64,000 bases of DNA from JBEVJK01 sp963791325 (GCA_963791325.1 CAWBRU010000009.1:1-64000), one strand, 5' to 3'. Shown: positions 1 through 8,372, counted from the stretch's first letter. Numbers and translations are program-made. The notes: a model not told the origin generated them from the letters alone.

Positions 1-844
1 GAACGCGACGCGATCGTCGTCCATGCTGATCAGCCGGGAGTTGGCGATGGCGACGCGATGGGTGTAGCGGCCGAGATAGGCCAGCACCTGTTGCGGCCCG
101 CCGAAGGGCGGCTTGGCGTAGACGACCCATGCGAGGCGACGGACCTCGGCCAACAGGCGGGTGAAGGCGGCTGGCTCGGCCAAGCCGGCGAGATCGCCGA
201 AGAACTTGAGGCTGTCCGCATCGAAGGCGGCGCGCAGCGCCTCCAGAAACAGCCGCCGAAACAGATGCGACAGCACGCGTACCGGCAGGAAGAAACCGGG
301 TCGGCAGGAGATCCAGCGCGTGCCATCGAGGGACAGGCCGCCGCCCGGCACGATGCAATGCAGGTGGGGATGATAGGTGCAGGGTCTGGCCCCAGCTGTG
401 CAGCACCGCGATGAGGCCGATCTCGGCGCCAAGATGCCTGGGATCGGCGGCGATCATGCGCAGCGTCTGGGCCGCTGCCTTGAACAGGATGGCGTAGACT
501 ATCGCCTTGTTCTGGAAGGCGATCGCGGCGATCTCGGCCGGCAGGGTGAACACCACGTGGAAGTAAGCAACCGGCAGGAGCTCGGCCTGCCGCGCGGCAA
601 GCCAGTCCCGGCAGGCCTGGCCTTGGCACTTCGGGCAGTGACGGTTGCGGCAGGAATTGTAAGCCACACGGATCGCCCCGCAGGACCGGCAGCCCTCGAC
701 ATGGCCGCCCAGTTCGGCCCTTCGGCACAGCTCAATCGCGCTCATCACACGCCGCTCGACACGTCCGAGATGACCGATATTGACCTGCCGATATGCCTCG
801 CCATGGCGGCGGAAGATATCCGCCACCTCCAGTCTCGCCGGCAT
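1..844 (-). pseudogene. IS91-family HUH transposase, frameshifted and cut by the window edge
   Basis: IS91-type transposases make single-strand cuts for rolling-circle transposition. The frame starting at ATG 844 encodes an N-terminal zinc-binding region (a CRSC motif, then CRNRHCPKCQ) and continues to about base 377. One extra base near 376 then shifts the frame. The shifted frame restores HPHLH, the HUH metal-binding motif, and later YLGRY with the two catalytic tyrosines (codons at 78-76 and 66-64). Apart from the frameshift, every diagnostic motif is intact. The C-terminus lies outside the window. The start is 12 bases after the recombinase stop, which suggests co-transcription. A sequencing or assembly error is an alternative explanation for the shift. 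Confidence 0.85.
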
Positions 845-856
845 GGGCGGACCGGA

Positions 857-1718
857 TCAGCCCGGCGGCACCACCTCGATGTTCAGCCGGTCGAGCGGGC
901 TCGTCGTGCGCCGGATCAGGCCGTTCGAGACCTTGGTGTAGCGCGCCGTCGAGGAAAGATTGTTGTGACCAAGCAGCACCTGGATGATGCGGATATCGGT
1001 GCCGTTCTCGAGCAGATGCGTGGCGAAGCTGTGCCTGAGCGTGTGCACCGTCACGCGCTTGTCGATGCCGGCGGCGGCTCGTGCCGAGCGGCAAGCCGAA
1101 TACAGCACCTGCACGTCGATGGGACGGCTCACGTCCCGGCCGGGAAACAGCCAGCCCTGCGGCTTCGCCAGACGCCAGTAGACCCGCAGGATGCGCAGAA
1201 GCTGCGCCGACAGCATCACGGTGCGGTCCTTGCCGCCCTTGCCATGCTCGACACGGATCACCCCGCGACCGCTGTCGATGTCACCGACCTTCAGCCCGAC
1301 GGTCTCCGAGGCGCGAAGACCTGCTGCGTAGGCCGTCGTCAGGGCCGTGCGCGTCTTCAGGCTCGGCACCGCCTCCAGGAAACGGACAACCTCGTCGGTG
1401 CTGAGAACTACCGGCAGCGTGCGCGGCGAGCGGGCATACACGGATCCGCTCCGGAATCTCGGCATGGCCCAACGTCACGCCGTAGAAGAACCGCAGCGCG
1501 CACACAGTCTGGTTCAGCGCCGGCCATGAAATCCCCTGAGAAACCAGATGCACCTGGAAGGCGCGGACGTCCTCAAGTCCGAGCCGCTCCGGAGAGCGGC
1601 CGAAATGGCGGGAAAACTTTGCCACCGCGTGCACGTAGGATCGCTGCGTGGCCGGCGACAGATTGCGGATCGTCATGTCCTCGATCATGCGCCGGCGAAG
1701 AGGGCTCAACTCGGCCAT
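857..1718 (-). pseudogene. Tyrosine recombinase companion of the IS91-type element, frameshifted
   Basis: This is a phage-integrase-type site-specific recombinase of about 285 residues once the frame is repaired. ATG 1718 has an AGGAG ribosome site 8 bases upstream. The first frame carries the SAM-like core-binding domain (SPATQRSYVHAVAKFSRHF). One extra base near 1441 moves the rest into a second frame. That frame contains the catalytic set: Arg in GLRASE, HTLRHSF, LGHNN and the nucleophile Tyr in ARYTKV. Its neighbour downstream is the IS91-type transposase. Because every catalytic residue survives across the shift, the lesion is either recent or an error in the sequence. Confidence 0.85.
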
Positions 1719-1857
1719 CTCAATGCTCCTGTTCCAAAGATTGCGCTTCAACAGCCGCAATCGTTCAAAACAGAAGCTTCACCCGCAAACCGACCCGCCA
1801 AATGCCGCGTCAGCGGCTTCGTTCAATCCCAACGATTCAATTAATCCGTGAACCGCT

Positions 1858-2815
1858 CTAGGTGTCGTTTCCAAGGACGTTGTCCTTGAGTTTTGAGATG
1901 GGAGGCTTGCCGCCGAGGGCGGCATGAGGTCTGCGGGTGTTGTAATCGCACAGCCATGCCGGCATAGCTTCGGTTCGCTGGGCCGAGCTCTGGAAGGGTC
2001 GGGCGTAGAGCCATTCGCGCAGGGATGTCTGGATGAAGCGTTCGGCCTTGCCGTTGGTGCGTGGCGTGTATGGCCTGGTTCGCTTGTGGCGGATGCCGCG
2101 ATTTGCGAGTGCCTTTCGAAAGAGCCAGCTTTTGTAGGCCGAGCCGTTGTCGGTCATGACGCGCTCGACCTTGATGCCATGGCGCTCGAAGAAGCCAAGC
2201 GCCCGCTCGAGGAAGGCGGTCGCGCTCGTCCTTCTTCTCGTCGGGTAGGATTTCGGTGTAGGCGAGCCGGGAAGCGTCGTCGATGGCGACATGGAGAGCC
2301 TCCCAGCCGAGACCCTCGCCACGGCCGCGACGGCTGCTCTGGCCGCGCCGGTCGCCGGTGATGCGGTGGCCGATGCCGTCGATCCTGCCGAGCTTCTTGG
2401 AATCGATGTGGATCAGTTCGCCGGGCTGCTCCCGCTCGTAGCGGACGACTGCCACGGCCGGGTCGAGAGCCTTGAGCCTGCCGAGCCCGATCCGGCGCAG
2501 CGCCTTGCCGACCGTCGAGACCGGCCGGCCGAGGCGGCGCGCGATCGCCGGCCCCGACAACCGCTGGCGCCGCAGGACTGCGATCTCGGTTTCGGCGGCG
2601 GCATCGAGCCGGAACGGGCAGGAATGCGGCCGCGACGAGCGGTCGCCCAAGCCGGCAGCACCTTCCACCCGGAAGCGGTCGCGCCACTTGCGCACCGTCC
2701 TGCCGTCGACACCGAACGCCGACGCCACGGCCGCGACCGTCGAGCCCGCCTCAAGACGTTCCACGATCAGCATTCGACTGCGCGGCGTGGTTCTGGCATT
2801 CTCATGAATGTCCAT
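1858..2815 (-). pseudogene. IS481-family DDE transposase, frameshifted
   Basis: The protein joins an N-terminal helix-turn-helix region (VDGRTVRKWRDRF) to an rve-type DDE integrase core. ATG 2815 has AGGAG 7 bases upstream. The first catalytic Asp is in LIHIDSKKLG. An extra base at about 2228 then shifts the frame, and the second frame supplies VMTDNGSAY (second Asp) and NGKAERF (catalytic Glu). The reading frame runs through the terminal repeat, and its stop codon TAG (1860-1858) belongs to the flanking CTAG target. The second copy at 6717-7675 lacks this particular insertion, which confirms the lesion. The gene is inactive as written. Confidence 0.88.
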
Positions 2816-2900
2816 CCGAGGCTCCTGGGTGACGGTCGCGTGTGTGGTAACCGCAACCTCGCATCCAAGCCTCGGACGGACAACCTCCATAGCAACGACA
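1863..2900 (-). mobile_element. IS481-family insertion sequence, copy 1 (1038 bp)
   Basis: The element is bounded by imperfect terminal inverted repeats that begin TGTCGTT. Over the outer 26 positions of the two ends (starting one AG-dinucleotide outside), 21 match. It carries a single minus-strand transposase. The flanks are TCTAGG on the left and GCTAGC on the right, so the insertion sits between two CTAG tetranucleotides. This fits the NCTAGN target duplication described for Bordetella IS481, although the outer bases differ between the two flanks. The left flank resembles the terminal GCTCTAG of the dispersed repeat seen at 24292-24409. Confidence 0.85.
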
Positions 2901-2923
2901 GCTAGCCGGCGCGGGAGCCGGGC

Positions 2924-2950
2924 AAAAAAGCGGGCCGCAGATGCGGCCCG
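2924..2950 (-). terminator. Rho-independent terminator on the minus strand with no gene to serve
   Basis: A 9-bp GC stem (2931-2939 paired with 2942-2950) is followed on the minus strand by six T residues (2929-2924). This is a textbook intrinsic terminator for a minus-strand gene lying to the right. No convincing minus-strand gene exists between 2951 and 3490, so the gene it served may have been lost or decayed. The IS481 copy ends 23 bases to the left. Confidence 0.7.
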
Positions 2951-3156
2951 AGCTTCGCCAGGATTGCGATGATGCCGGCGTGACCAGCCGTGAAGCTACG
3001 CCGGCCGCAGTCGGGGAGTTTCAGCCCTTCATGGCGGTTTTCGTCGGAACGCGAAATTGCCGCGCATGGCTGCCATGAGTCGTGAAGTGCTGCACGGATC
3101 GCGCGAATTACCTACCTCCCCGCCCGGGGTAGCCCGCAGGGGAACGAAAAGGGGCA

Positions 3157-3315
3157 ATGATGACCGGTTTCTTCACCGAGCTGTTTGCCCGGCCGCGGCC
3201 GGGCGATGCCCAGCGGGCCTGCGCCGCGCAGATCGTCCACGGCGCTCTCCGCTCGGAGGCGCCGATCAGCCGCGACGTGCGGCCGGCCGATTTCCCCCGC
3301 ATCGGCCGCCGCTAG
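3157..3315 (+). CDS. Small hypothetical protein, 52 aa
   Basis: The open frame begins at ATG 3157, preceded by a purine-rich ribosome site (GGAACGAAAAGGGG). It encodes an Arg/Ala-rich peptide starting MMTGFFTELFARPRPGDA, with no recognisable domain, signal peptide or membrane segment. Its stop TAG (3313-3315) is part of the CTAG that begins the dispersed repeat at 3312-3418, so the original C-terminus may have been replaced by repeat insertion. I do not recognise the family. It could be a spurious frame; the ribosome site is the main argument for it. Confidence 0.35.
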   Translation: MMTGFFTELFARPRPGDAQRACAAQIVHGALRSEAPISRDVRPADFPRIGRR

Positions 3316-3418
3316 GGCAATTCGAGGAAGCGTGGCAACGGATTTCCGTCCGGAACTGCGGAAAAACAAGGGCTGGGAGCGGGAGCACCGATTTAAGGAA
3401 GCGGTGATCCGCTTTGAG
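3312..3418 (+). repeat. Dispersed CTAG-bounded repeat, copy A
   Basis: The segment follows the order of the better preserved copy at 24292-24409: CTAGgGCAATTC near its start, then GTGGCAACGG, TTTCCGTCCGGAA, GAAAAACAAG and GAGCACCGATTTAA. It is diverged and its right end (GCTTTGAG) no longer matches GCTCTAG. It is intergenic, between the small frame at 3157 and the gene at 3490. Confidence 0.7.
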
Positions 3419-3489
3419 GGCGGTGCCGCGGGTCCGCCGCAATCGCGGCTAGACTGGCGCGGCCCGACTGCCCGACCAGGAGTCCAGCC

Positions 3490-4542
3490 ATGCCCAAACC
3501 GGCGCTTGCCGCTCTGCTGCTGCCGTTCTTTTCCCTCGCCGCGGCCGCGCAGGGAGCCTCGCCGCCGCCCTATCTGGACGACCGCTCCGATGCGGCGGCT
3601 CTGGTGCGCTCGCTCTACAACGCCGTCAACCGCAAGGAATACGCACGCGCCTGGTCCTATTTCGGCGACGACAAACCGGCCAAGGATCTGCAGAGCTTCG
3701 TCAACGGCTATGCCGCGACCGAGAAGGTCGACCTCGCCACCGGCAGCGTCGCCGCGGAAGGTGCCGCCGGCAGCATGTTCTATTCCCTGCCGGTAGCGAT
3801 CCGCGCCACCGGCACTGACGGCAGCCGTCATGTCTTTGCCGGCTGCTACACCGCGCGCCTCGCCGATCCCGCGATCCAGGGCGATATGTTCGTGCCGCTC
3901 CATCTCGAGCGGGGCACGCTGAAGCCGAGTTCCGGCGATCTGCTCGACGCCTTGCCGGCGGATTGCGGCGGGGAGCGCCTGCCGACCCCGGAGGACGCCG
4001 GCCTGGCGGCCGCCCAAGCGCGGTTCGCGGCGGACTATTCTGCGGTTTGCGCGACGCTCGCCCCCGATGCCGATCCCGATGCTGCCGAGCCGACATCCTT
4101 CGCGCTTCCCTACCGGCCCAAGGATGCCGGCGCAGCCGACCCGGAGCAGATGCTCAGACTGTATCGGTTCCCGTGCGGGATGGGTGCCGATAACAGCGTC
4201 GAAGTCTACTATCTCCGCGATGCCGAGGGCACGCTTGGCCAGCTGCAATTCGCCACGCCCGAACTCGATTTCCGCTATGTCGGCGGCGACCCCGAAGGCG
4301 CGGTCGAGTTGCTCACCATCGTCGGCTATAAGGCAGCCGACCAGCTGGTCAATTCGGACTATTCGCAAGCCACCCGGACGATCGTGTCCGCCGACAAATG
4401 GCGCGGCCTCGGCGATGCGTCGTCGAACGGGACTTGGCTGTTCCGCGACGGCACCTTCACCTTGGTCAGATACGACGTCGACGCCAGCGAGGACGGCAAG
4501 ATCGACCCGCAGACGGTATTCGATGTCGACACCCCGCCTTGA
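3490..4542 (+). CDS. Exported protein with DUF1176-like C-terminal half, 350 aa
   Basis: The N-terminus is a Sec signal peptide (about residues 1-21, ending in a run of alanines). An N-terminal domain of about 140 residues follows (ALVRSLYNAVNRKEYARAW), which resembles small ligand- or stress-response domains but which I cannot name. The second half (from about 180) has the features of DUF1176 proteins: conserved cysteines, a Tyr/Phe-rich beta pattern, and the end motif GDASSNGTWLFRDGTFTLVRYD. The function is unknown and the protein is probably periplasmic. The gene stands alone between dispersed repeats. The DUF assignment comes from pattern memory and is moderately sure; the signal peptide is clear. 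Confidence 0.65.
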   Translation: MPKPALAALLLPFFSLAAAAQGASPPPYLDDRSDAAALVRSLYNAVNRKEYARAWSYFGDDKPAKDLQSFVNGYAATEKVDLATGSVAAEGAAGSMFYSLPVAIRATGTDGSRHVFAGCYTARLADPAIQGDMFVPLHLERGTLKPSSGDLLDALPADCGGERLPTPEDAGLAAAQARFAADYSAVCATLAPDADPDAAEPTSFALPYRPKDAGAADPEQMLRLYRFPCGMGADNSVEVYYLRDAEGTLGQLQFATPELDFRYVGGDPEGAVELLTIVGYKAADQLVNSDYSQATRTIVSADKWRGLGDASSNGTWLFRDGTFTLVRYDVDASEDGKIDPQTVFDVDTPP

Positions 4543-4642
4543 TGCCGCAACGCGTGGCCGGCCGCGGCCCTCCGGTCCTGGCCGGGACAAAGCCCGACAT
4601 CGCGCGGCGGAGGCCGTCTCTCGGCTGCGCTGGGGCGGGACG

Positions 4643-4733
4643 GCTTTTCCTCGGATCGCCGGTCCGCTCTAAGTTCTTGGTTTTCCACAGTTCCGAACAG
4701 GAAATCGGTTTCCGCTTCTGTTGGAATTGCAGT
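4643..4733 (-). repeat. Dispersed CTAG-type repeat, copy B (inverted)
   Basis: Read on the minus strand, this stretch follows the same order as the copy at 24292-24409: GCAATTCCAACAG, GCGGAAACCG, CCTGTTCGGAACTG, GGAAAACCAAGAACTTAGAGC. It is degenerate, intergenic, and followed 50 bases later by a different palindromic unit. Confidence 0.6.
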
Positions 4734-4783
4734 AGGCGTGATGGCGTTTCTTCGGATCGCCCCCTCGCTCTGAGTTGTTGATT

Positions 4784-4860
4784 GAGCATGATCTCCGCGA
4801 CAAACGCGTTCCGCGTTTGCGCGAGGAAAAACCGGTGTCCACCTTTCCGGGTCATGCTCT
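4784..4860. repeat. Palindromic intergenic repeat with GAGCATGA / TCATGCTC ends
   Basis: The unit opens with GAGCATGATC and closes with GGGTCATGCTC, giving complementary ends. It also contains an inner perfect inverted repeat, CAAACGCG-TTC-CGCGTTTG (4801-4819). This layout matches the short palindromic repeats (RIME/REP-like) scattered through rhizobial genomes. It lies 55 bases upstream of the VOC gene at 4915 and could fold in the 5' region of that transcript. Confidence 0.7.
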
Positions 4861-4914
4861 AGGATGGCACGGCAGCGGCAGATCCGCGGCCGGCCAATGT
4901 CGCGGAGTGACGCT

Positions 4915-5313
4915 ATGACCATCCCGTTTGCCCTGCATCACGCTTCGCTGCTGGTCCGCGATGTCGATGCGAGTGCCGCGTTCTATGCTCGTGTGCTGGG
5001 GCTTCAGGAGATCCCCAACCGCGTCGGCAGGAGCCACATCCGCTGGTTCGTGGTCGACGGCTTCCGCACGCTGCACCTGATCGGCGGCGACCCGGAACGT
5101 GAGCGGCCGCGCCAGTTCTCGACGCATTTGGCGCTCGCCACCTTCTCCTTCGATGCAGCGCTCGCACACCTCGTGCAAGAGGGCATCACCTACGTCAATC
5201 TGGCCCGCGAGCCCGGCAAGGTCCACCGGCGCCAGGACGGCACCCGCCAGATCTATTTCCAGGACCCGGACGGCCATTGGATCGAGATCAACGACGCCGG
5301 CGAGGAGCCGTGA
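4915..5313 (+). CDS. VOC (glyoxalase/dioxygenase fold) family protein, 132 aa
   Basis: The protein is a single vicinal-oxygen-chelate unit pair. It opens with LHHASLLVRDVDASAAFYARVLGL, the usual first beta strand with a metal-site His and the helix after it. It closes with IYFQDPDGHWIEIND, which holds the usual terminal Glu ligand. Members bind a divalent metal and act as lyases, isomerases, dioxygenases or resistance proteins; the substrate cannot be told from sequence. I chose ATG 4915 because GGAG lies 7-8 bases upstream. In-frame ATGs at 4864 and 4897 lack such a site, and 4864 abuts the repeat at 4784-4860. Confidence 0.8.
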   Translation: MTIPFALHHASLLVRDVDASAAFYARVLGLQEIPNRVGRSHIRWFVVDGFRTLHLIGGDPERERPRQFSTHLALATFSFDAALAHLVQEGITYVNLAREPGKVHRRQDGTRQIYFQDPDGHWIEINDAGEEP

Positions 5314-6045
5314 GCTCGGGCCCGGACGCCGGCGCGGGGCCGTGAGCGCAGGCCCGCCATTTTCGGCAGGTTCGCGAAGGCGCGGATGCCCACGGCCGAC
5401 CGCCTGACCTGCGTTGGTCCCCATCCCCACCGCGAGCAACCGACTTCGCCGCCGATCTTGACGACAAGCTCAAAGCCGGGCGGTTTATCGGGCCCGTTAC
5501 GGCGCCTGCCTTAGGCAGGTGGCGGTATCTGCGCGGCGTGCCGGTGGGCCGCGCCCGCCGATTGGTGCTCCAGCGCTCTTGCCAAAGTGACGACGAGACG
5601 TGGGGCGCCCCCGCTCGGCTCGGTCGCCTTCGACCTCGCGACTTCGCGCATGATCTAGGTCCGTGCATGATCTGAGGTCCGTCACCAAAAGCATCGTCGG
5701 CGTGTTCTGCGGACTACGGTCGACCGCGCCATTGGCGCTAGCTGCCCACTCGACAAGTCTGGCTGTCCCTTTCGCACCAACTTCTCGTCTGAGTTGCGGA
5801 AACCGGTTGCCTCCTCCTTTTGTTCCTGTTATGTTCAACTCTATCCGAAACGGATGGCGTGCGTCAATAGAAATTGAAGGAGGACTGTGGAGAGCGAACG
5901 ACAGCCAAAATCAACGACCATCGGGGTCGGAAACGGCCACACTGATCGTATCCGCTCGCAGCGGCGGACTCGTGAACTGCGGCGCTGGGTGAAGCGTTCG
6001 ACCCCGGTTCGATGGAGGGTTTTGGCATTAGAGTATCCGTGTTGG
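5314..6045. other. Gene-poor degenerate stretch
   Basis: No convincing gene is present in these 730 bases. A perfect inverted repeat CCTGCC-TTA-GGCAGG lies near 5508-5522. From about 5663 on the plus strand, a short translated piece (HDLRSVTKSIVGVF) looks like the SxxK active-site segment of class C beta-lactamase-type serine hydrolases. The similarity ends within about 15 codons, and a near-duplicate of the preceding 15 bases lies just upstream. This suggests leftovers of several rearrangements rather than a working gene. Confidence 0.5.
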
Positions 6046-6300
6046 TCAAGGCAGAAGTGATTGCCAGTTTCGTCTGTTGCTGAGCAGGGCGTTGGCGAGG
6101 ACGACGAGCTTGCGCATGATGGCGGTGATGGCGACTTTTGCTGGTTTGCCGGTCGCTTTGAGCCGCTGGTAGGTGCCCTTGAGGTCTGGATTGAAGCGGC
6201 TGGCGACGAGGGCGGGCATTTAGGGTGCCTGGCGGACATTTCTCCGGCCGCCGCGGATGAAGGCGCGGCCGGTCCATTGCCTTGACTGACGGGCCACGCG
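6046..6300 (-). pseudogene. IS110-family transposase, C-terminal remnant
   Basis: On the minus strand the translation reads WTGRAFIRGGRRNVRQAP, stop, MPALVASRFNPDLKG and onward to KVAITAIMRKLVVLANAL, ending at TGA 6048-6046. This is the conserved C-terminal (Transposase_20) end of IS110-type transposases. A premature TAA sits at 6222-6220, and the catalytic DEDD N-terminal part is absent. The upstream side is cut at about 6300, where a dispersed repeat copy begins. It is a dead fragment. Confidence 0.85.
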
Positions 6301-6302
6301 CC

Positions 6303-6358
6303 CCAAGCCCTTGTTTTTCTGCAATTCCGACGCGAGACTGTGTCCACTTTTCCTAGAA
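6303..6358 (-). repeat. Dispersed CTAG-type repeat, copy D (inverted, short)
   Basis: Read on the minus strand, the stretch matches part of the 24292-24409 repeat in order: CTAGGAAAAGTGG, then GTCGGAATTGCAGAAAAACAAGGGCTTGG. It directly abuts the truncated end of the IS110 remnant, so the repeat may have taken part in that truncation. Confidence 0.55.
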
Positions 6359-6559
6359 TGCGCGAGTCTCGGAAGATGGGCTGAGGGGCCAGGAGCGAAC
6401 GGGCGGCATTGAGGTGAGGCCTTGCCGGCTGACGCGGATGATCATGTCCGGCGGCCGGCTCGGCGGACCAGTTGGCGGTATAGGCTCCGGTCGGAGCGAA
6501 ACGGCAGAGCGCTTCGGCAGCGTCGGCTGCTAACGGCTCCAGAACCTAACCCCTGCCCC

Positions 6560-6624
6560 ACAGCTGTTCCAGCACCAACGGAAACCGGGTCTCAGTCCGG
6601 AATTGCGGAAGAACAATGGCTTAG
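6560..6624 (+). repeat. Dispersed CTAG-type repeat, copy C, interrupted by IS481
   Basis: The stretch runs CAGCTGTTCCAGCA, CGGAAACCGG, CAGTCCGGAATTGCGG and AAGAACAATGGCTTAG. It therefore follows the 24292-24409 repeat up to its internal CTTAG, where IS481 copy 2 begins. The remainder of the repeat is not evident beyond the IS at 7676. Confidence 0.6.
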
Positions 6625-6625
6625 C

Positions 6626-7670
6626 TGTTGTTACTATGGAGGTGGAGGTTGTCCGTCCGAGGCTTGGATGCGAGGTTGCGGTTACCACACACGCGACCGT
6701 CACCCAGGAGCCTCGGATGGACATTCATGAGAATGCCAGAACCACGCCGCGCAGTCGAATGCTGATGATGCAGCGGCTGGACGCAGGCTGGACGATTGCC
6801 GCGGTTGCCGCGGCCGTTGGCGTCGACGGCAGGACGGTGCGCAAATGGCGCGACCGCTTCAGAGCGGAAGGCCGGGCGGGTCTCGTCGACCGCTCGTCGC
6901 GACCGCACTGCTCGCCTTCGCGGCTCGACAGCGCTGCCGAGGCCGAGATCGCAGCGCTACGCCGCGCACGCCTGTCCGGGCCGGTGATCGCCGGCCGTCT
7001 TGAGCGGCCGCTCTCGACCATCGGCAAAGTGCTGCGCCGGCTCGGTCTCGGACCCCTCCAGGCACGGGAGCCCGCCTGCCCGGTGATCCGCTACGAGCGC
7101 GACAAGCCCGGCGAGCTGATCCACCTCGATACCAAGAAGCTTGGCCGCATCGACGGGGTCGGCCACCGCTTCACCGCGACCGGCGCGGTCAGAGCAACCG
7201 ACGTGGCCGCGGCGAAGGGCTGGGATGGGAAGCGCTGCACGTTGCCATCGACGACGCCTCCCGGCTGGCCTACACCGAAGTTCTGCCCGACGAGAAGAAG
7301 GAGAGCGCCAACGCCTTCCTCGACCACGCACTCTGCTTCTTCAACAGCCATGGTGTATCGGTCGAGTGCGTCATGACCGACAATTAATCGGCCTACACGA
7401 GCCGCCTCTTCAAGGCTGCGCTCACGCTGAGAGGCATCCGACATGAGCGGACCAGGCCCACTACGCCGCGCACCAATGGCAAGGCAGAATGCTTCATTCA
7501 GACGTCGCTGCGCGAGTGGATAGACGCCGCCCCATATGAGACTTCGGCCAGGCGAACCGCAGCCATGCCGGCGTGGCTCTGCGTTTACAATACCAAACGA
7601 CCTCACGCCGCTCTCGGCGGCAAGCCTCCAATCTCACGACTGAGCAAGGACAACGTCCTTGGAAATGACA
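6626..7670 (+). mobile_element. IS481-family insertion sequence, copy 2 (1045 bp)
   Basis: The element is closely related to copy 1 and lies in the opposite orientation. The left end begins TGTTGTTACTATGG and the right end (on the minus strand) TGTCATTTCCAAGG, so the terminal repeats have drifted. The left end also carries a 6-base tandem duplication (GGAGGT twice) that is absent from copy 1. The flanks are CTTAGC and GCTAGG, close to a duplicated NCTAGN target with one core mismatch. The insertion lies inside a dispersed repeat copy. Confidence 0.85.
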
Positions 7671-7675
7671 GCTAG
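6717..7675 (+). pseudogene. IS481-family DDE transposase, frameshift plus nonsense
   Basis: The start (ATG 6717, AGGAG upstream) and N-terminal helix-turn-helix match copy 1. Compared with copy 1, a single G is missing near 7175, which breaks the frame. In the restored frame, TAA at 7385-7387 replaces the Gly codon of the second catalytic motif (VMTDN, stop, SAY). The downstream NGKAECF with the catalytic Glu is still readable. The frame ends at TAG 7673-7675, again supplied by the flanking CTAG. Two independent lesions make a sequencing artefact unlikely here, so this copy is a true pseudogene. Confidence 0.9.
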
Positions 7676-7737
7676 GTGTCCGCTCCCACATTCTTTGGTG
7701 CACGCCGCTCAACGGCTGCCATGCCCGCTCCGCTCCG

Positions 7738-8313
7738 TCACAGGGTGAGCCTCATCAGCGGCCGTCCCGGCTTGCGCCGGGCGACTTCGGCGAAGCCGGC
7801 CTTCAGGAACACCCGCGTCGAGCCGACGAACAGACCGGTCGAGCGCTGGTCGCGCGACTGGTCCATCGGACACGCCTCGACCAGCCTGGCGCCGTTTTGC
7901 CTGGCAAAGGCGATGCCGCCGGCTACCAGCCGGTGCGTCAGGCCCTGCCGACGGGCGCCCGAGCGGATGAAGAAGCAGGAGATCGCCCACGCCCCCGGAT
8001 CGGCCGCATCGGCCGGATCGAGAGGGGCCGAGCCGCGGCCGGCATTGTTCCACTCCGGAACGTCGTGCCGGGGGCCGATCTGCATCCAGCCGAGCGCACG
8101 GCCGTCGGCGATCGCCAGCAGGCCGGGCGGCGGCCCGGCCGCGATGCGGGCCCGGATCAGGTCCTTGTTGCCCTGCGGGTCGCTCGCCCGCCGCGCCGCC
8201 GGCGGCGCCCGAAAATGCGTGCACCAGCAGCCGTAGCAGGCACCTTGCTTGCCGAACAGGTCCTCGAACGCCGGCCACCGCTCCGGCACGAGCGGAACGA
8301 TGCTTTCGCTCAC
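7738..8313 (-). CDS. GNAT-family N-acetyltransferase, 191 aa
   Basis: The protein has a GCN5-related acetyltransferase fold. The acetyl-CoA pyrophosphate loop is recognisable as ARRQGLTHRLV, preceded by the strand AWAISCFFIRS, and the C-terminal strand-helix GSTRVFLKAGFAEVARR is typical. A Cys/Trp-rich N-terminal segment (GACYGCWCTHF) is shared with a GNAT subgroup of unknown substrate. I chose GTG 8313 because GGAGG stands 7 bases upstream; the open frame extends 26 codons further without such a site. It is divergent from dinB. Confidence 0.75.
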   Translation of the reverse strand: MSESIVPLVPERWPAFEDLFGKQGACYGCWCTHFRAPPAARRASDPQGNKDLIRARIAAGPPPGLLAIADGRALGWMQIGPRHDVPEWNNAGRGSAPLDPADAADPGAWAISCFFIRSGARRQGLTHRLVAGGIAFARQNGARLVEACPMDQSRDQRSTGLFVGSTRVFLKAGFAEVARRKPGRPLMRLTL

Positions 8314-8372
8314 GAAAGGTCCTCCGCGCCTTGTTCGAACTCGGGCCGGTCGGCTAGATTTTCTTGCAGCTT

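Larger units (their letters stand above)
1..1720 (-). mobile_element. IS91-family element with tyrosine recombinase, partial
   Basis: Two minus-strand reading frames lie 12 bases apart: a tyrosine recombinase followed by an IS91-type HUH transposase. This recombinase-plus-transposase pairing is known for a subgroup of IS91-like elements. The transposase runs off the left edge of the window, so the left end is missing. The right end cannot be placed exactly. IS91 elements have no terminal inverted repeats, and the sequence between the recombinase start (about 1718) and the IS481 copy beginning at 1863 shows no clear boundary. Both genes carry a one-base frameshift, so this copy looks inactive unless the frameshifts are sequence errors. 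Confidence 0.75.

Noticed and set aside
377..1861. Plus-strand open frame of almost 500 codons across the IS91-type element
   Set aside because: It is antisense to the recombinase and transposase, is Arg-rich and has no domain.
1..2322. Programmed ribosomal frameshifting as explanation for the split IS genes
   Set aside because: No slippery heptamer or downstream structure is evident at the shift points, and IS91- and IS481-type transposases are not known to use it. Decay or sequence error is simpler.
5497..5838. Minus-strand open frame starting MNITGTKGGGNRF
   Set aside because: No family is recognised, there is no convincing ribosome site, and it overlaps repeat-like and break-point sequence. 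It is kept only as part of the gene-poor stretch.
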